Positions 8,238 to 16,068 of a stretch of 64,000 nucleotides of DNA are shown one piece after another. A program made the translations under genes and the position numbers. The notes below the pieces were generated by a model. That model did no database searches and had not been told where the DNA came from. It worked only from the letters and a program-made list of their open reading frames with translations. Every line of letters starts with the position of its first letter. The first letter of the stretch is position 1. Source of the DNA: Paenibacillus cymbidii (GTDB lineage: Bacteria; Bacillota; Bacilli; Paenibacillales; NBRC-103111); contig NZ_SHLX01000018.1 of assembly GCF_004764705.1 (NCBI RefSeq), positions 1 through 64,000 on the forward strand, given 5' to 3'.

Positions 8238-8783
8238 ATGATCGACACCGCCGTCGCGACATTCGGCACCGTCGATATTCTGGTCAACAACGCCGGCATT
8301 ATGGACAACTTCGTACCGGCCGGGGAGTTGACCGACGACTTGTGGGAACGCGTCTTCGCCGTCAATACGACCGGGCCGATGCGCACGATTCGCAAGGTGC
8401 TGCCGCTCTACACGGAGAAGAAGAGCGGCGTCATCGTCAACATCGCGTCCGCCGGCGGCTTGATGGGCTCCCGCGCGGGCGCCGCGTACACGGCTTCCAA
8501 ACATGCCGTGATCGGCTTGACGAAAAACGTCGGCTACCAATACGCCACGCTTGGCATCCGCTGCAACGCCATTGCGCCGGGCGGCGTCAACACGAACATC
8601 GGCGCTTCGATGACCGCACCGAACCCGTTCGGCATGGAGAGGGCGATGGCCGGCATCGGCACCAACCCTCGCGTAGGCGAGCCGGAGGAAATCGCCCGAG
8701 TGGCGCTGTTCCTCGCTTCCGACGACGCCAGCTTCGTCAACGGCACCGTCGTCGCCGCCGATGCCGGCTGGATGGCTTATTGA
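8238..8783 (+). pseudogene. Short-chain dehydrogenase/reductase, N-terminally truncated
   Basis: The sequence matches an SDR from about the fourth strand onward: 'DILVNNAGIM' (the NNAG motif), a serine-bearing 'IVNIASAGG', the catalytic 'YTASKHAV' (YxxxK) and 'GIRCNAIAPGGVNTNI'. It ends with the normal 'NGTVVAADAGW' tail. The N-terminal 70 or so residues, with the TGxxxGxG cofactor-binding loop, are missing. The reading frame upstream of 8238 encodes nothing SDR-like and runs into the TetR promoter. No ribosome site precedes the ATG. A 5' deletion joined to the TetR upstream region is the simplest reading, and NAD(P) binding should be lost. Confidence 0.75.
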
Positions 8784-8811
8784 CGGATCGCTTCATAAGG
8801 GGACTACAGAC

Positions 8812-8842
8812 AGGCCGCCCGGCTCGACGGGCGGCTTTCGCT
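8812..8842 (+). terminator. Rho-independent terminator after the SDR remnant
   Basis: GCCGCCCG (8814-8821) pairs with CGGGCGGC (8828-8835) around a six-base loop and is followed by TTTCGCTTT. Confidence 0.7.
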
Positions 8843-8952
8843 TTCTCCGCCCGCGACTTCGTTTGCCCGTTCGCTCTACTCTAGGCACCTGACCGGTTCT
8901 TCCCGCATACCATACGGGAGAATGAATTCGCCAACGGGAGTGAACCGCCGCT

Positions 8953-9582
8953 ATGACCGCTTACCTGGATTACACGTCGCCTGCCATACAATATACGTTC
9001 GACGTCAACACGAGCCCGCTGTTTCGCAAGAACAGTCAAAACTACATCAATGTGCTGGGCGTCGCGCAATTGAATTCGCTGGAGAACACGTCGCTGCTGG
9101 ACATTTTCCTCAGCTCGGGCAATGTCGTCGAGCCGCATTATCACCAGAACGCCGCCGAGCTCGTTTATTGCATTTCGGGCGCCGCCGTCGTTTCGCTGTT
9201 GAACCCGTTTACCAAACAGATTCTCAATTTCCCGATCGCCCCGGGGCAAGTGGCCAATGTGCCGCAAGGCTGGTGGCACTACGAAATCGCCACGTCCGAC
9301 CAAACCCATCTGCTCGCCATATTCGACGCTCCTACGCCGGAAGTCATTCTCGGCTCGGATATACTCCGCTTTACGCCCGCCAACGTTATGGCGCATACGT
9401 ACTGCATGGACGAACAACAATGGAAGCAAACCGTTGCGCCCGTTAAGCCGTCCACCTATATCGGGCCGTACGAGGACTGCCATCGGATAATGGCAGCGGT
9501 TCCGCAGCCGTATGCGCAGCAGCACTTCGTGCCGGCGGCGGCGACGCCGAGACCGCCCTATTATCCGCAGCCGCGGAGATAG
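8953..9582 (+). CDS. Cupin-domain protein
   Basis: A 209-aa single-domain cupin. The first metal-binding motif is at about 57-71 ('EPHYHQNAAELVYCISG', with two histidines and a glutamate) and the second at about 97-110 ('GQVANVPQGWWHYEIA', with the third histidine). The C-terminal 30 residues are proline- and tyrosine-rich ('PRPPYYPQPRR'), a feature of some Bacillota spore-surface or cell-surface proteins. GGGAG precedes the ATG. Monocistronic, with a strong terminator at 9631. Resemblance to the oxalate decarboxylase/germin branch is general only; the substrate is unknown. Confidence 0.8.
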   Translation: MTAYLDYTSPAIQYTFDVNTSPLFRKNSQNYINVLGVAQLNSLENTSLLDIFLSSGNVVEPHYHQNAAELVYCISGAAVVSLLNPFTKQILNFPIAPGQVANVPQGWWHYEIATSDQTHLLAIFDAPTPEVILGSDILRFTPANVMAHTYCMDEQQWKQTVAPVKPSTYIGPYEDCHRIMAAVPQPYAQQHFVPAAATPRPPYYPQPRR

Positions 9583-9630
9583 CGGCGCGTTGCAGCGGCG
9601 TATCGTCGGCCTTCTGCCGACTGGATCGGG

Positions 9631-9664
9631 AAGTCGCATCGCGCGAAGCGATGCGGCTTTTTTT
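9631..9664 (+). terminator. Terminator after the cupin gene
   Basis: CGCATCGC (9635-9642) pairs with GCGATGCG (9648-9655) around a five-base loop and is followed within two bases by a run of seven T. Confidence 0.85.
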
Positions 9665-10060
9665 GCGCTGGTGCGCGTTCAGCCGCGGTCAGCGGGTGGC
9701 TTGCTTCCGCGCGCGGTACTTTATGCCGCCGGAGGGGAAAGTTTGCATGCATTTTTGCACTTAAAAGTGGCCGGTTTGGCCGGTTGCGAACTTTTAAATG
9801 TAAAAATGCAGGTAAAACTCCGGGTTCGGCCGAAAAACCGGACTTTTCGCCTGCGTTACATGCATAAATACATTTAAGCATGCGAAAAGGGCGGGAAAGA
9901 GGCTATTTACATGCACTTTTGCGTTTAAGCTGAGATGGCGGTGCAGGGCGCGGCGATTGCTGCGGAGATGCGGCAACCGGTGCGGGACGCGGAACATTTC
10001 CATTTTTTTCGGCAAAAAACCGGTCCGGAAGTCGATTCCGAAATCGGTCCGGAGGCGGAA
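9665..10060. repeat. Intergenic region with four copies of a TGCATTTTTGCACTTAA-like repeat
   Basis: No gene is supported in this stretch. Copies lie at 9748-9767 (TGCATTTTTGCACTTAAAAG), inverted at 9791-9810, direct and diverged at 9861-9880 (TGCATAAATACATTTAAGCA), and direct at 9912-9930 (TGCACTTTTGCGTTTAAG). The first pair can form a long stem. The sequence between them (GGCCGGTTTGGCCGG; CGGCCGAAAAACCGG) is also palindromic. Confidence 0.6.
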
Positions 10061-10096
10061 TTCAAATTTTTGTGTACGAAATATACTGTTTATATG
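10061..10096 (+). promoter_or_regulatory. Promoter and candidate TetR site before the DrrAB-like operon
   Basis: TATACT (10082-10087) can serve as the -10, with TTCAAA (10061-10066) a weak -35 15 bp upstream. The -10 sits in the palindrome ATATA-CTGTT-TATAT (10081-10095). The same TATACTGT octamer occurs in the promoter of the TetR gene ending this cluster (minus strand, 12688-12695), so one repressor may bind both. Confidence 0.4.
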
Positions 10097-10125
10097 ATCG
10101 ACAATTTAAACGAGGAGTGATCTTG

Positions 10126-11037
10126 ATGAACGCAACCGCATCGGCTATTGAAGTCCGCGACTTGCGCAAACGATACGGCGCCCAAAACGTGCTGAACGGC
10201 ATTAGCCTGTCGGTGGCGCAAGGAACGATCTACGCCCTGCTCGGACCGAACGGCGCCGGCAAAACAACGCTGATCCACATCCTGTCTACGCTGATCGTGC
10301 CGGACGGAGGCTCGGCGCGAATCGATGGTCATGACATCGTCGCGGACCGGCAGGCGGTCCGGCAATCGATCAGCCTGACCGGCCAATTCGCGGCAGTCGA
10401 CGAAGTGCTCACCGGCCGCGAGAACATCCTGATGATGGCCCGGCTGTCCGGCTTGACGCCGGCCGGCGCGCGCCAGCGGGCGGCGGAGCTGCTCCGGCGG
10501 TTCGAGCTCGAGGACGCCGCCGCGAAGCGCGTCAAAACCTACTCCGGCGGCATGCGCCGCAGGCTCGATCTGGCCGTAAGCCTCGTCGTGAACCGGCCGG
10601 TGCTGTTCCTCGACGAGCCGACCACCGGGCTGGACACGGTCAGCCGCCGCGCACTGTGGGACATGATTCTGCAATTGAAGCAGCAAGGGCGAACGATTTT
10701 CCTGACGACGCAGTATTTGGAGGAAGCCGACCAACTGGCCGATGAAATCGCGGTGCTCAGCGGCGGCAGCATTGTGGCGGCCGGCACGCCCGAATCGCTG
10801 AAGGCGCGCGTCGGCGGCGAAGTGATCGAGCTGCGCGACCGGCACGACGAACTGATTCGCGCCGTCCCGACGAGCGGCCGTGTGCAGGACGTCCGCCAAA
10901 CGCTGAACGAGCTCGCCGCCGCGTACCCGCCGGATACGCGGATCGTCATTCGCAAGCCGAGCATGGACGACGTTTTCCTCGCTTTCACCGCGCAAGCGGC
11001 GCATCCATCCCCAGACAAGGAGGCATTTTTCGCATGA
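10126..11037 (+). CDS. DrrA-like ABC transporter ATP-binding protein
   Basis: A 303-aa ATPase of the daunorubicin-resistance type. Walker A is 'GPNGAGKTT' (about 42-50), the signature is 'YSGGMRRRLDLA' (about 138-149), Walker B is 'VLFLDEPTTGLD' and the H-loop region is 'IFLTTQYLEEAD'. The C-terminal 80 residues are the regulatory extension typical of DrrA. GAGGAG precedes the ATG at 10126. Its stop overlaps the permease start (ATGA). It probably powers export of a hydrophobic drug or metabolite. Confidence 0.9.
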   Translation: MNATASAIEVRDLRKRYGAQNVLNGISLSVAQGTIYALLGPNGAGKTTLIHILSTLIVPDGGSARIDGHDIVADRQAVRQSISLTGQFAAVDEVLTGRENILMMARLSGLTPAGARQRAAELLRRFELEDAAAKRVKTYSGGMRRRLDLAVSLVVNRPVLFLDEPTTGLDTVSRRALWDMILQLKQQGRTIFLTTQYLEEADQLADEIAVLSGGSIVAAGTPESLKARVGGEVIELRDRHDELIRAVPTSGRVQDVRQTLNELAAAYPPDTRIVIRKPSMDDVFLAFTAQAAHPSPDKEAFFA

Positions 11038-11822
11038 ATAAGGACTCGCTCGCTGTCAAACCCGCAACCTTCGCGGCGACGAACGCCGTCTTCATCGGCC
11101 GCAGCATCCGCCACAGCCTGCGCAACGTCGAATCGCTGCTCATGGCGATCATGCTGCCGATTATGCTGATGCTGCTGTTCACCTATGTATTCGGCGGCGC
11201 CATCGCTCCGGGCGGCGACTACGTCAACTACGTGGTGCCGGGCATCATCCTGCTGTGCGCCGGGTTCGGCTCGTCGAGCACCGCCGTCGACGTCGCCACC
11301 GACATGTCGAACGGCATCATCGACCGCTTCCGCACGATGCCGATCCGCAGCCTGAGCGTCGTCACCGGCCATGTCGCCGCCAGCCTCGCGCGCAACCTGC
11401 TCGCCACGGGCATCGTCATCGGCGTCGCCTGGCTCGTCGGATTCCGTCCGACCGCTTCCGCCATCGAGTGGCTGGGCGCGCTCGGCGTCATCGTCCTGTT
11501 CATCCTGACGTTCACCTGGCTGTTCGCCGCCATCGGCCTCGTTACCGGCAGCCCTTCCGCCGCCAGCGGCTACGGCTTCGTGCTGCTGTTCCTGCCCTAC
11601 CTGTCCAGCGCATTCGTGCCGATCGCCACCATGCCGTCGTGGCTGCAAGGCTTTGCCGGCCATCAGCCGATCACGCCGGTGATCGAAACGATTCGCGGCC
11701 TGTTGACCGGCACGCCGGTCGGCGGCTACGGCTGGCAGGCGCTTGCCTGGTGCGCGGCGATTCTGGCCGTCGCGCTGGTCTGGTGCGGCATCGCCTTCCG
11801 CCGCCAAGCCGGCCGTCGCTAA
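11034..11822 (+). CDS. DrrB-like ABC-2 type permease
   Basis: A 262-aa membrane protein with six predicted helices: about 33-52, 61-80, 105-131, 141-168, 175-195 and 238-255. The ABC-2 pattern is seen in 'GIIDRFRTMPI' and in 'LLFLPYLSSAFVPIATMPSW' before the last helix. It forms the channel of the exporter with the preceding ATPase, to which it is coupled by a four-base overlap. The convergent gene at 11859-12635 encodes a TetR-family regulator, a common arrangement for drug-inducible efflux. Confidence 0.9.
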   Translation: MNKDSLAVKPATFAATNAVFIGRSIRHSLRNVESLLMAIMLPIMLMLLFTYVFGGAIAPGGDYVNYVVPGIILLCAGFGSSSTAVDVATDMSNGIIDRFRTMPIRSLSVVTGHVAASLARNLLATGIVIGVAWLVGFRPTASAIEWLGALGVIVLFILTFTWLFAAIGLVTGSPSAASGYGFVLLFLPYLSSAFVPIATMPSWLQGFAGHQPITPVIETIRGLLTGTPVGGYGWQALAWCAAILAVALVWCGIAFRRQAGRR

Positions 11823-11858
11823 CCGGGCCGGAGCGGCTCCGCCGGCTCGCTTTCGGCC

Positions 11859-12635
11859 TTATTTTCGGCCCGCATGCAGGTACTGCTCGATGCCGTCCAG
11901 AATCCGCTCCAGCCCAAACGCCAGATCGTCGCCGATCGGATTGTCGGCTTCGTCGGTATAAGCGCCGGCCATCAGCACCGGGTGAAGATACGGGAAACGC
12001 TCGGGCGTAACCAGCCGCCTGAGCGCGTCCCCGTAACGGGACCCGTTGAAGGAATCGGCTTCGGCGCCTTCGCGGACGGCCCGGTCCATGTCCCGCGCGA
12101 TCAAGCCGCACGCCCGCGCATAGCTGCTGAGCAGCAGCATGAACGACATCTTCTCGAAATCGTTGGCCGGGAAATCGCGCATGATGCGAAGCGCCCAATC
12201 GATCACCTGCAAGTTGCCCGGGCTGAGCGGCACGCTGGCAATCGGGATCTCGCCGAACCACGGATGCTTCCGGAAAATGCCGATGCATGCCCACACGTAC
12301 GCTTTCATTTCGTCGCGCCACGTTTGGCCCGGATCCTCCGGCGGAATCGGGATATGGCATGCGGCGTCGTGCATCAGCACCAGCAATTCATCCTTGCTTT
12401 TCAAATAGCGGTACAACGACATTGTCGTGAAGCCAAGCGACTGCGCCACCCGGCTCATCGAGACGGCCGCCAGGCCGTCCCGGTCGGCGATGACGATGGC
12501 CGCGTCAACGATTTTGCCCACGCTCAGCTCGCCCTTCGGCCCGCGCTTCGGCTGCCTGACGATCCCCCAGCTAAGCGCCACCCCCGGCGGCAATTGCTGC
12601 AGGACCGCTTCATCCTTCTTTTCGTTGTGCTCCAT
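11859..12635 (-). CDS. TetR-family regulator of the adjacent exporter
   Basis: A 258-aa protein with a proline-rich N-terminal lead (about 1-30). The helix-turn-helix domain spans about 37-85: 'GKIVDAAIVIADRDGLAAVS', 'MSRVAQSLGFTTMSLYRYLK' and 'SKDELLVLM'. A C-terminal domain of the TetR_C_1 type follows (about 100-250). The ATG at 12635 follows AGGAG; an upstream in-frame extension to 12737 crosses the promoter and is rejected. It faces the DrrAB-like operon, and the promoters of both units share TATACTGT. Confidence 0.87.
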   Translation of the reverse strand: MEHNEKKDEAVLQQLPPGVALSWGIVRQPKRGPKGELSVGKIVDAAIVIADRDGLAAVSMSRVAQSLGFTTMSLYRYLKSKDELLVLMHDAACHIPIPPEDPGQTWRDEMKAYVWACIGIFRKHPWFGEIPIASVPLSPGNLQVIDWALRIMRDFPANDFEKMSFMLLLSSYARACGLIARDMDRAVREGAEADSFNGSRYGDALRRLVTPERFPYLHPVLMAGAYTDEADNPIGDDLAFGLERILDGIEQYLHAGRK

Positions 12636-12682
12636 GCCTTGCGGTCTCCTGTCTATCGTCCTGTTTCCTAACTGTCTATCCC

Positions 12683-12696
12683 GCATACAGTATAAC
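12683..12696 (-). promoter_or_regulatory. TetR gene promoter element sharing TATACTGT
   Basis: On the minus strand the sequence is GTTATACTGTATGC, about 50 bp before the start codon. TATACT fits a -10 and lies within a partial palindrome (ATACAGTATA on the plus strand). The octamer TATACTGT recurs at 10082 before the exporter operon. Confidence 0.4.
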
Positions 12697-12740
12697 ACAC
12701 CCGCTTCGCGAACCGCGAAAAACGATATCGCCCGCAAAGA

Positions 12741-12770
12741 AACCGCCAGGAAAAGATCAGCCTGACGGTT
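12741..12770 (-). terminator. Hairpin terminator for the broken dockerin gene
   Basis: AACCGCCAGG (12741-12750) pairs with CCTGACGGTT (12761-12770), with one mismatch. On the minus strand the stem is followed by TCTTTG. Confidence 0.6.
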
Positions 12771-12833
12771 CGTTCGGGCGTGGCATGTCTACGGTGCAAG
12801 TAGGGGAGTCCCGTCAGCGCCGTTCCGCCTATT

Positions 12834-14143
12834 TTACGGTTCAATGTGCGCCAGCATCGCTTCGATGTCGGCGCGGTCGAAGCTTCCGTCCCCGTTGGCG
12901 TCGATATCGAACTGGCGGCGCTGCAGGTAGGACATGATGCCGTCGAGATGAACACCGCCGGAGAGGAGGAAGTCCGGGCTCAAGGCGCCCGTGTCTGTCT
13001 GCACGCTGCGCGATTCGATCGCGGCGAGCCAGGAGCCATGCACGCTCTGCAGCAGGCTGCCGGCCACGTCCAGGGAGATGCGGTCCCACTTGAACAGCGG
13101 TTCGCTTGCGACCAGTTTGACCGTATCGCCGCATACGGGGTCGCAGAACACTTGCGTCACCGCAACCGGCCGCTCGCCGATGCGAAGCAGGAACGCTTCG
13201 GGTACGAGCGATTCCGGCTTGAGCGGTTCGCTGAACGTAAGCACCGTTCGTCCGTCCCCGTCCGATCGCGCGGAGACCAGCGTGACATCGGAGGTTCGGG
13301 TGACGGTCACCGTGTAGACTTCGTACGAGATGCCGTCTTCCGCCGTTACCAGGATATTGATGGTGTTGGCGCCTACCTCCAGATTGACCGCGGAGGGAGC
13401 AGAACTCCCGTTCACCGTAACTGTGGCGTTCGAATCCGCTGCCGTCGGCGTCACAATGATTTTACCCACGCTGTTCGGCACGCTTGCCGTATAACTATAC
13501 GTTGCGGCGGAGAACGAAGGATCGAGCGTCGCGAACGGTATCGACAACCCGCTCAAATCCGCATTGCCGGAACGGGGCATCGCGCTCGCTTCGTTGGAAT
13601 AGCCGCTGGCTCCCGACACCGCGTTGCCGGCCGTAACCGCGAAGTAGTAAGTGGTACCGTTGGTCAACCCGGTTGCCATGTACGAGGTGCCCGGCATGTT
13701 CACTTGGTCGAGCGGATTCGCGTCGTAGCTGCCGGGGGCCGTTCCTTTATAAATCGCGTATGTATCGGCACCGGACACGGCATCCCACTGGAGCGTCACC
13801 TGACCGTCGCCTGCGACGGCCGTCACATTCGCCGGCGCGGGAAGCTGCGGCTGCGGGTCGCCGTTTACGGCAAACTCCTGGATTCGAATCGCTCCTTCGC
13901 CGCCTTTCGTCGGTGCAATCACATTCAGTTTCACGTAACGCGCCTGTATCGGAGCAATGGAGCTGGTAACGATATCGACCCTATTATTCGTCATGTCGAC
14001 AACGGTTGTCCATGCGCTGCCGTTCGCGCCGTTTTGTTCAGCGCCAGATTGGTCAGCGTTCCGCCGCCGTTAGCCGAAGCGCCCAGAGGGACGACAGCCG
14101 CTGCAAGCAGAACGATCCATCCTATCAAACTCCATCGTTTCAT
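12834..14143 (-). pseudogene. Secreted discoidin/FN3/cadherin-like/dockerin protein, frameshifted by deletion
   Basis: Reading from 14143, a good ribosome site (GGAGGA) precedes an ATG and a clear signal peptide ('IGWIVLLAAAVVPLGASA'), then 'LTNLALNKTA', the usual start of an F5/8 C (discoidin) domain. That frame stops after about 50 codons. The continuation is in another frame: 'NGANGSAWTTVVDMTNN' and 'ARYVKLNV', the end of a discoidin domain. It is followed by a fibronectin type III domain ('PANVTAVAGDGQVTLQWD'), a cadherin-like beta-sandwich, an Ig-like region, and a single dockerin-type EF repeat ('DIDANGDGSFDRADIEAML'). About 80 residues of the discoidin core are missing and the frame is lost near 14035-14060. 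Confidence 0.75.
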
Positions 14144-14483
14144 CGCGTTTGCTCCTCCGCATCGTTGCCGCGTTGCAGGTTCATGGTCATCTCGAAAATG
14201 GGAACTGCCACATTCATGGTAGCATGCCTTTCCTCGCTTTTCCATCTATTAATCTCGCGTAAAAGCGGCGACAATCGCCTGCTGTTTGCTGCCTCATGGC
14301 GCGACTGACGATTTTTCCTCGATTCTGACAACTTTGCTCTTATGGATGGCGCGGCAAGCATGGTAAGCTGGATGCAACGGAACCGTTTCATGCCAAACAA
14401 GCCGGCAACGGACGCGGCGTGCTTGCCGATGCAGACGCGCCCGTTCGGTTCCCGCTTGACTTTACTTCCGAGGAGCGTTGTAC
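14144..14483. other. Intergenic region, no feature recognised
   Basis: This 340 bp stretch separates the divergent dockerin remnant and the M81 peptidase gene. No promoter with good spacing, hairpin or conserved RNA was recognised. AGGAG at 14471-14475 is the ribosome site of the following gene. Confidence 0.4.
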
Positions 14484-15965
14484 ATGAAGGTGTTGTTGGC
14501 GGGTATTTTTAACGAATCGCACAGTTTTACCGGCGGTGTGACGGGGATTGCCGGTTTTCGCATTTCCCGCGGGGACGAGCTGCTGGCCAAAGCGGGCGAC
14601 GGCTCGATGGTCGACGGCTTCCTGTCGGTAGCCGCGCGCGAAGGCTGGGATGTCGTGGCGGGCAGCTTCTACGACGCGGGAGCTTCGGGCACCGCCGATC
14701 ATGCGGTGTTCGAGCTGTTCTGGGAGGAGCTGGCGACGCTGCTGGCCCGCGCGATCCCGGACGGGCTCGACGCCATCTTCCTCGTCCTCCACGGGGCGAT
14801 GGTGACGACGGAGCATCCCGATCCCGAAGGAGAGCTGATGCGCCGCATCCGCGCGACGCCGGGAGCGGAGGCGCTGCCGCTGTATGCCGTGCTCGACCTG
14901 CACGGCAATCTGTCGGCCGCCATGGGCGAACATGCCGACTGCCTCGTCTGCTACCGCGAGAATCCGCACATCGACGCCTGCGAACGCGCCGTCCATACGG
15001 CAGAGCTGCTGGCGCGCTGCCTGAAGAGCGGCGTCCGGCCGCGGACGTACGTGCGGCAGGCGCCGATCCTCTGGCCGCCTACCGGCACCGGCACCGCCGA
15101 TGCGCCGATGCGGGAGCTGGAAGCGGCCGCGCGGCGCATCGAACGCGAGGTCCCCGGCGTGCTGACTGCCAGTGTATGGGCGGGCTACTCGTTCGCCGAC
15201 GTGCCGGACGCGGGGGTGGCGTTTTCGATCGTCGCCGAAGGCGATCCGGCGCCTGCCCGGGCGGCGCTTGACGAATTGGCGGAGCAGGCATGGTCGTTGC
15301 GGCAGGCCGGCTTGCCGGACGAGCATGATCTCGAGGAAGTGATGCGACGGATCTTGCCGGTCGCCCGCGGCCCGGTGCTGCTCGTCGAGCCGGCGGACAA
15401 CATCGGCGGCGGCGCGCCGGGCGACTGCACCGACGTGCTGCGGGCGATGCTGCGCCACGACGTGGAAGGCGGCGCCGTCGCCATCGCCGATGCGGCCGCG
15501 GTTGCGGCGCTGCAGGCCGTGCCGATCGGAGCAACGGCGACGCTGTCGATCGGCGGCAAAGGCAGCCCGCTCGACCCCGGGCCGGTCGAGCTGGAGATCG
15601 AGCTCGTGTCGCGCAGCGACGGCCGCTTTACGCTCGAGGACCGCAACAGCCACTATGCGTCCGCGCACGGCGTGAATGCCGAGATGGGGCCGTCGGCCGT
15701 CGTGCGTCACCGCGGGGTGACGATCCTGTTGACGACCCTGCGGATGCCGCCGTTCGACCTCGGCCAGTGGCGGAGCCAGGGCGTCCATCCCGAGCAGTTG
15801 GCCGTCATCGGGGTCAAAGCCGCCGTCGCCCATCGGCGGGCATACGACAAGATCGCCGCAGCCAGCTACACGGTCAAAACGCGCGGTCCGTGCTCCTCCG
15901 ACCTGATGGCATTGCCGTTCCGCCACATCCGGCGGCCGATTTTTCCGCTGGATGCGCTGGAGTGA
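14484..15965 (+). CDS. M81-family metallopeptidase (MlrC-like)
   Basis: A 493-aa cytoplasmic protein of the microcystinase C family. It begins with 'LLAGIFNESHSF' in place of the usual HETNTF, and contains 'LVLHGAMVTTEHPDPEGELM' (about 94-113), 'AVLDLHGNLSAAM' with the zinc-site Asp-His pair, and 'YRENPHIDACERA'. The C-terminal MlrC domain includes 'LVEPADNIGGGAPGDCTDVL'. AGGAG lies eight bases before the ATG; a TTG two codons upstream is an alternative start. MlrC of Sphingomonas degrades linearised microcystin, but most homologues act on unknown peptides or amides. Monocistronic. Confidence 0.88.
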   Translation: MKVLLAGIFNESHSFTGGVTGIAGFRISRGDELLAKAGDGSMVDGFLSVAAREGWDVVAGSFYDAGASGTADHAVFELFWEELATLLARAIPDGLDAIFLVLHGAMVTTEHPDPEGELMRRIRATPGAEALPLYAVLDLHGNLSAAMGEHADCLVCYRENPHIDACERAVHTAELLARCLKSGVRPRTYVRQAPILWPPTGTGTADAPMRELEAAARRIEREVPGVLTASVWAGYSFADVPDAGVAFSIVAEGDPAPARAALDELAEQAWSLRQAGLPDEHDLEEVMRRILPVARGPVLLVEPADNIGGGAPGDCTDVLRAMLRHDVEGGAVAIADAAAVAALQAVPIGATATLSIGGKGSPLDPGPVELEIELVSRSDGRFTLEDRNSHYASAHGVNAEMGPSAVVRHRGVTILLTTLRMPPFDLGQWRSQGVHPEQLAVIGVKAAVAHRRAYDKIAAASYTVKTRGPCSSDLMALPFRHIRRPIFPLDALE

Positions 15966-15987
15966 CGCCGGCATCGACGATGACGAA

Positions 15988-16012
15988 GAGGCCATCCTTG
16001 GCGGGATGGCCT
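15988..16012. terminator. Bidirectional terminator
   Basis: GAGGCCATCC (15988-15997) pairs exactly with GGATGGCCTC (16003-16012). ATTTG follows on the plus strand. It lies between the convergent M81 and UvrA-like genes. Confidence 0.8.
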
Positions 16013-16068
16013 CATTTGTAATTTCCTTCGGATGGGCATTTTGGCTTATTTCGCCATTCCCTTGTTGT

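Noticed and set aside
9935-10120. 61-codon plus-strand frame before the DrrAB-like operon
   Set aside because: No ribosome site, overlaps the promoter and repeats, and has no homology I recognise.
14388-15995. 535-codon open frame on the minus strand
   Set aside because: Antisense to the M81 peptidase, whose motifs are clear; the translation is histidine/arginine-rich shadow sequence.
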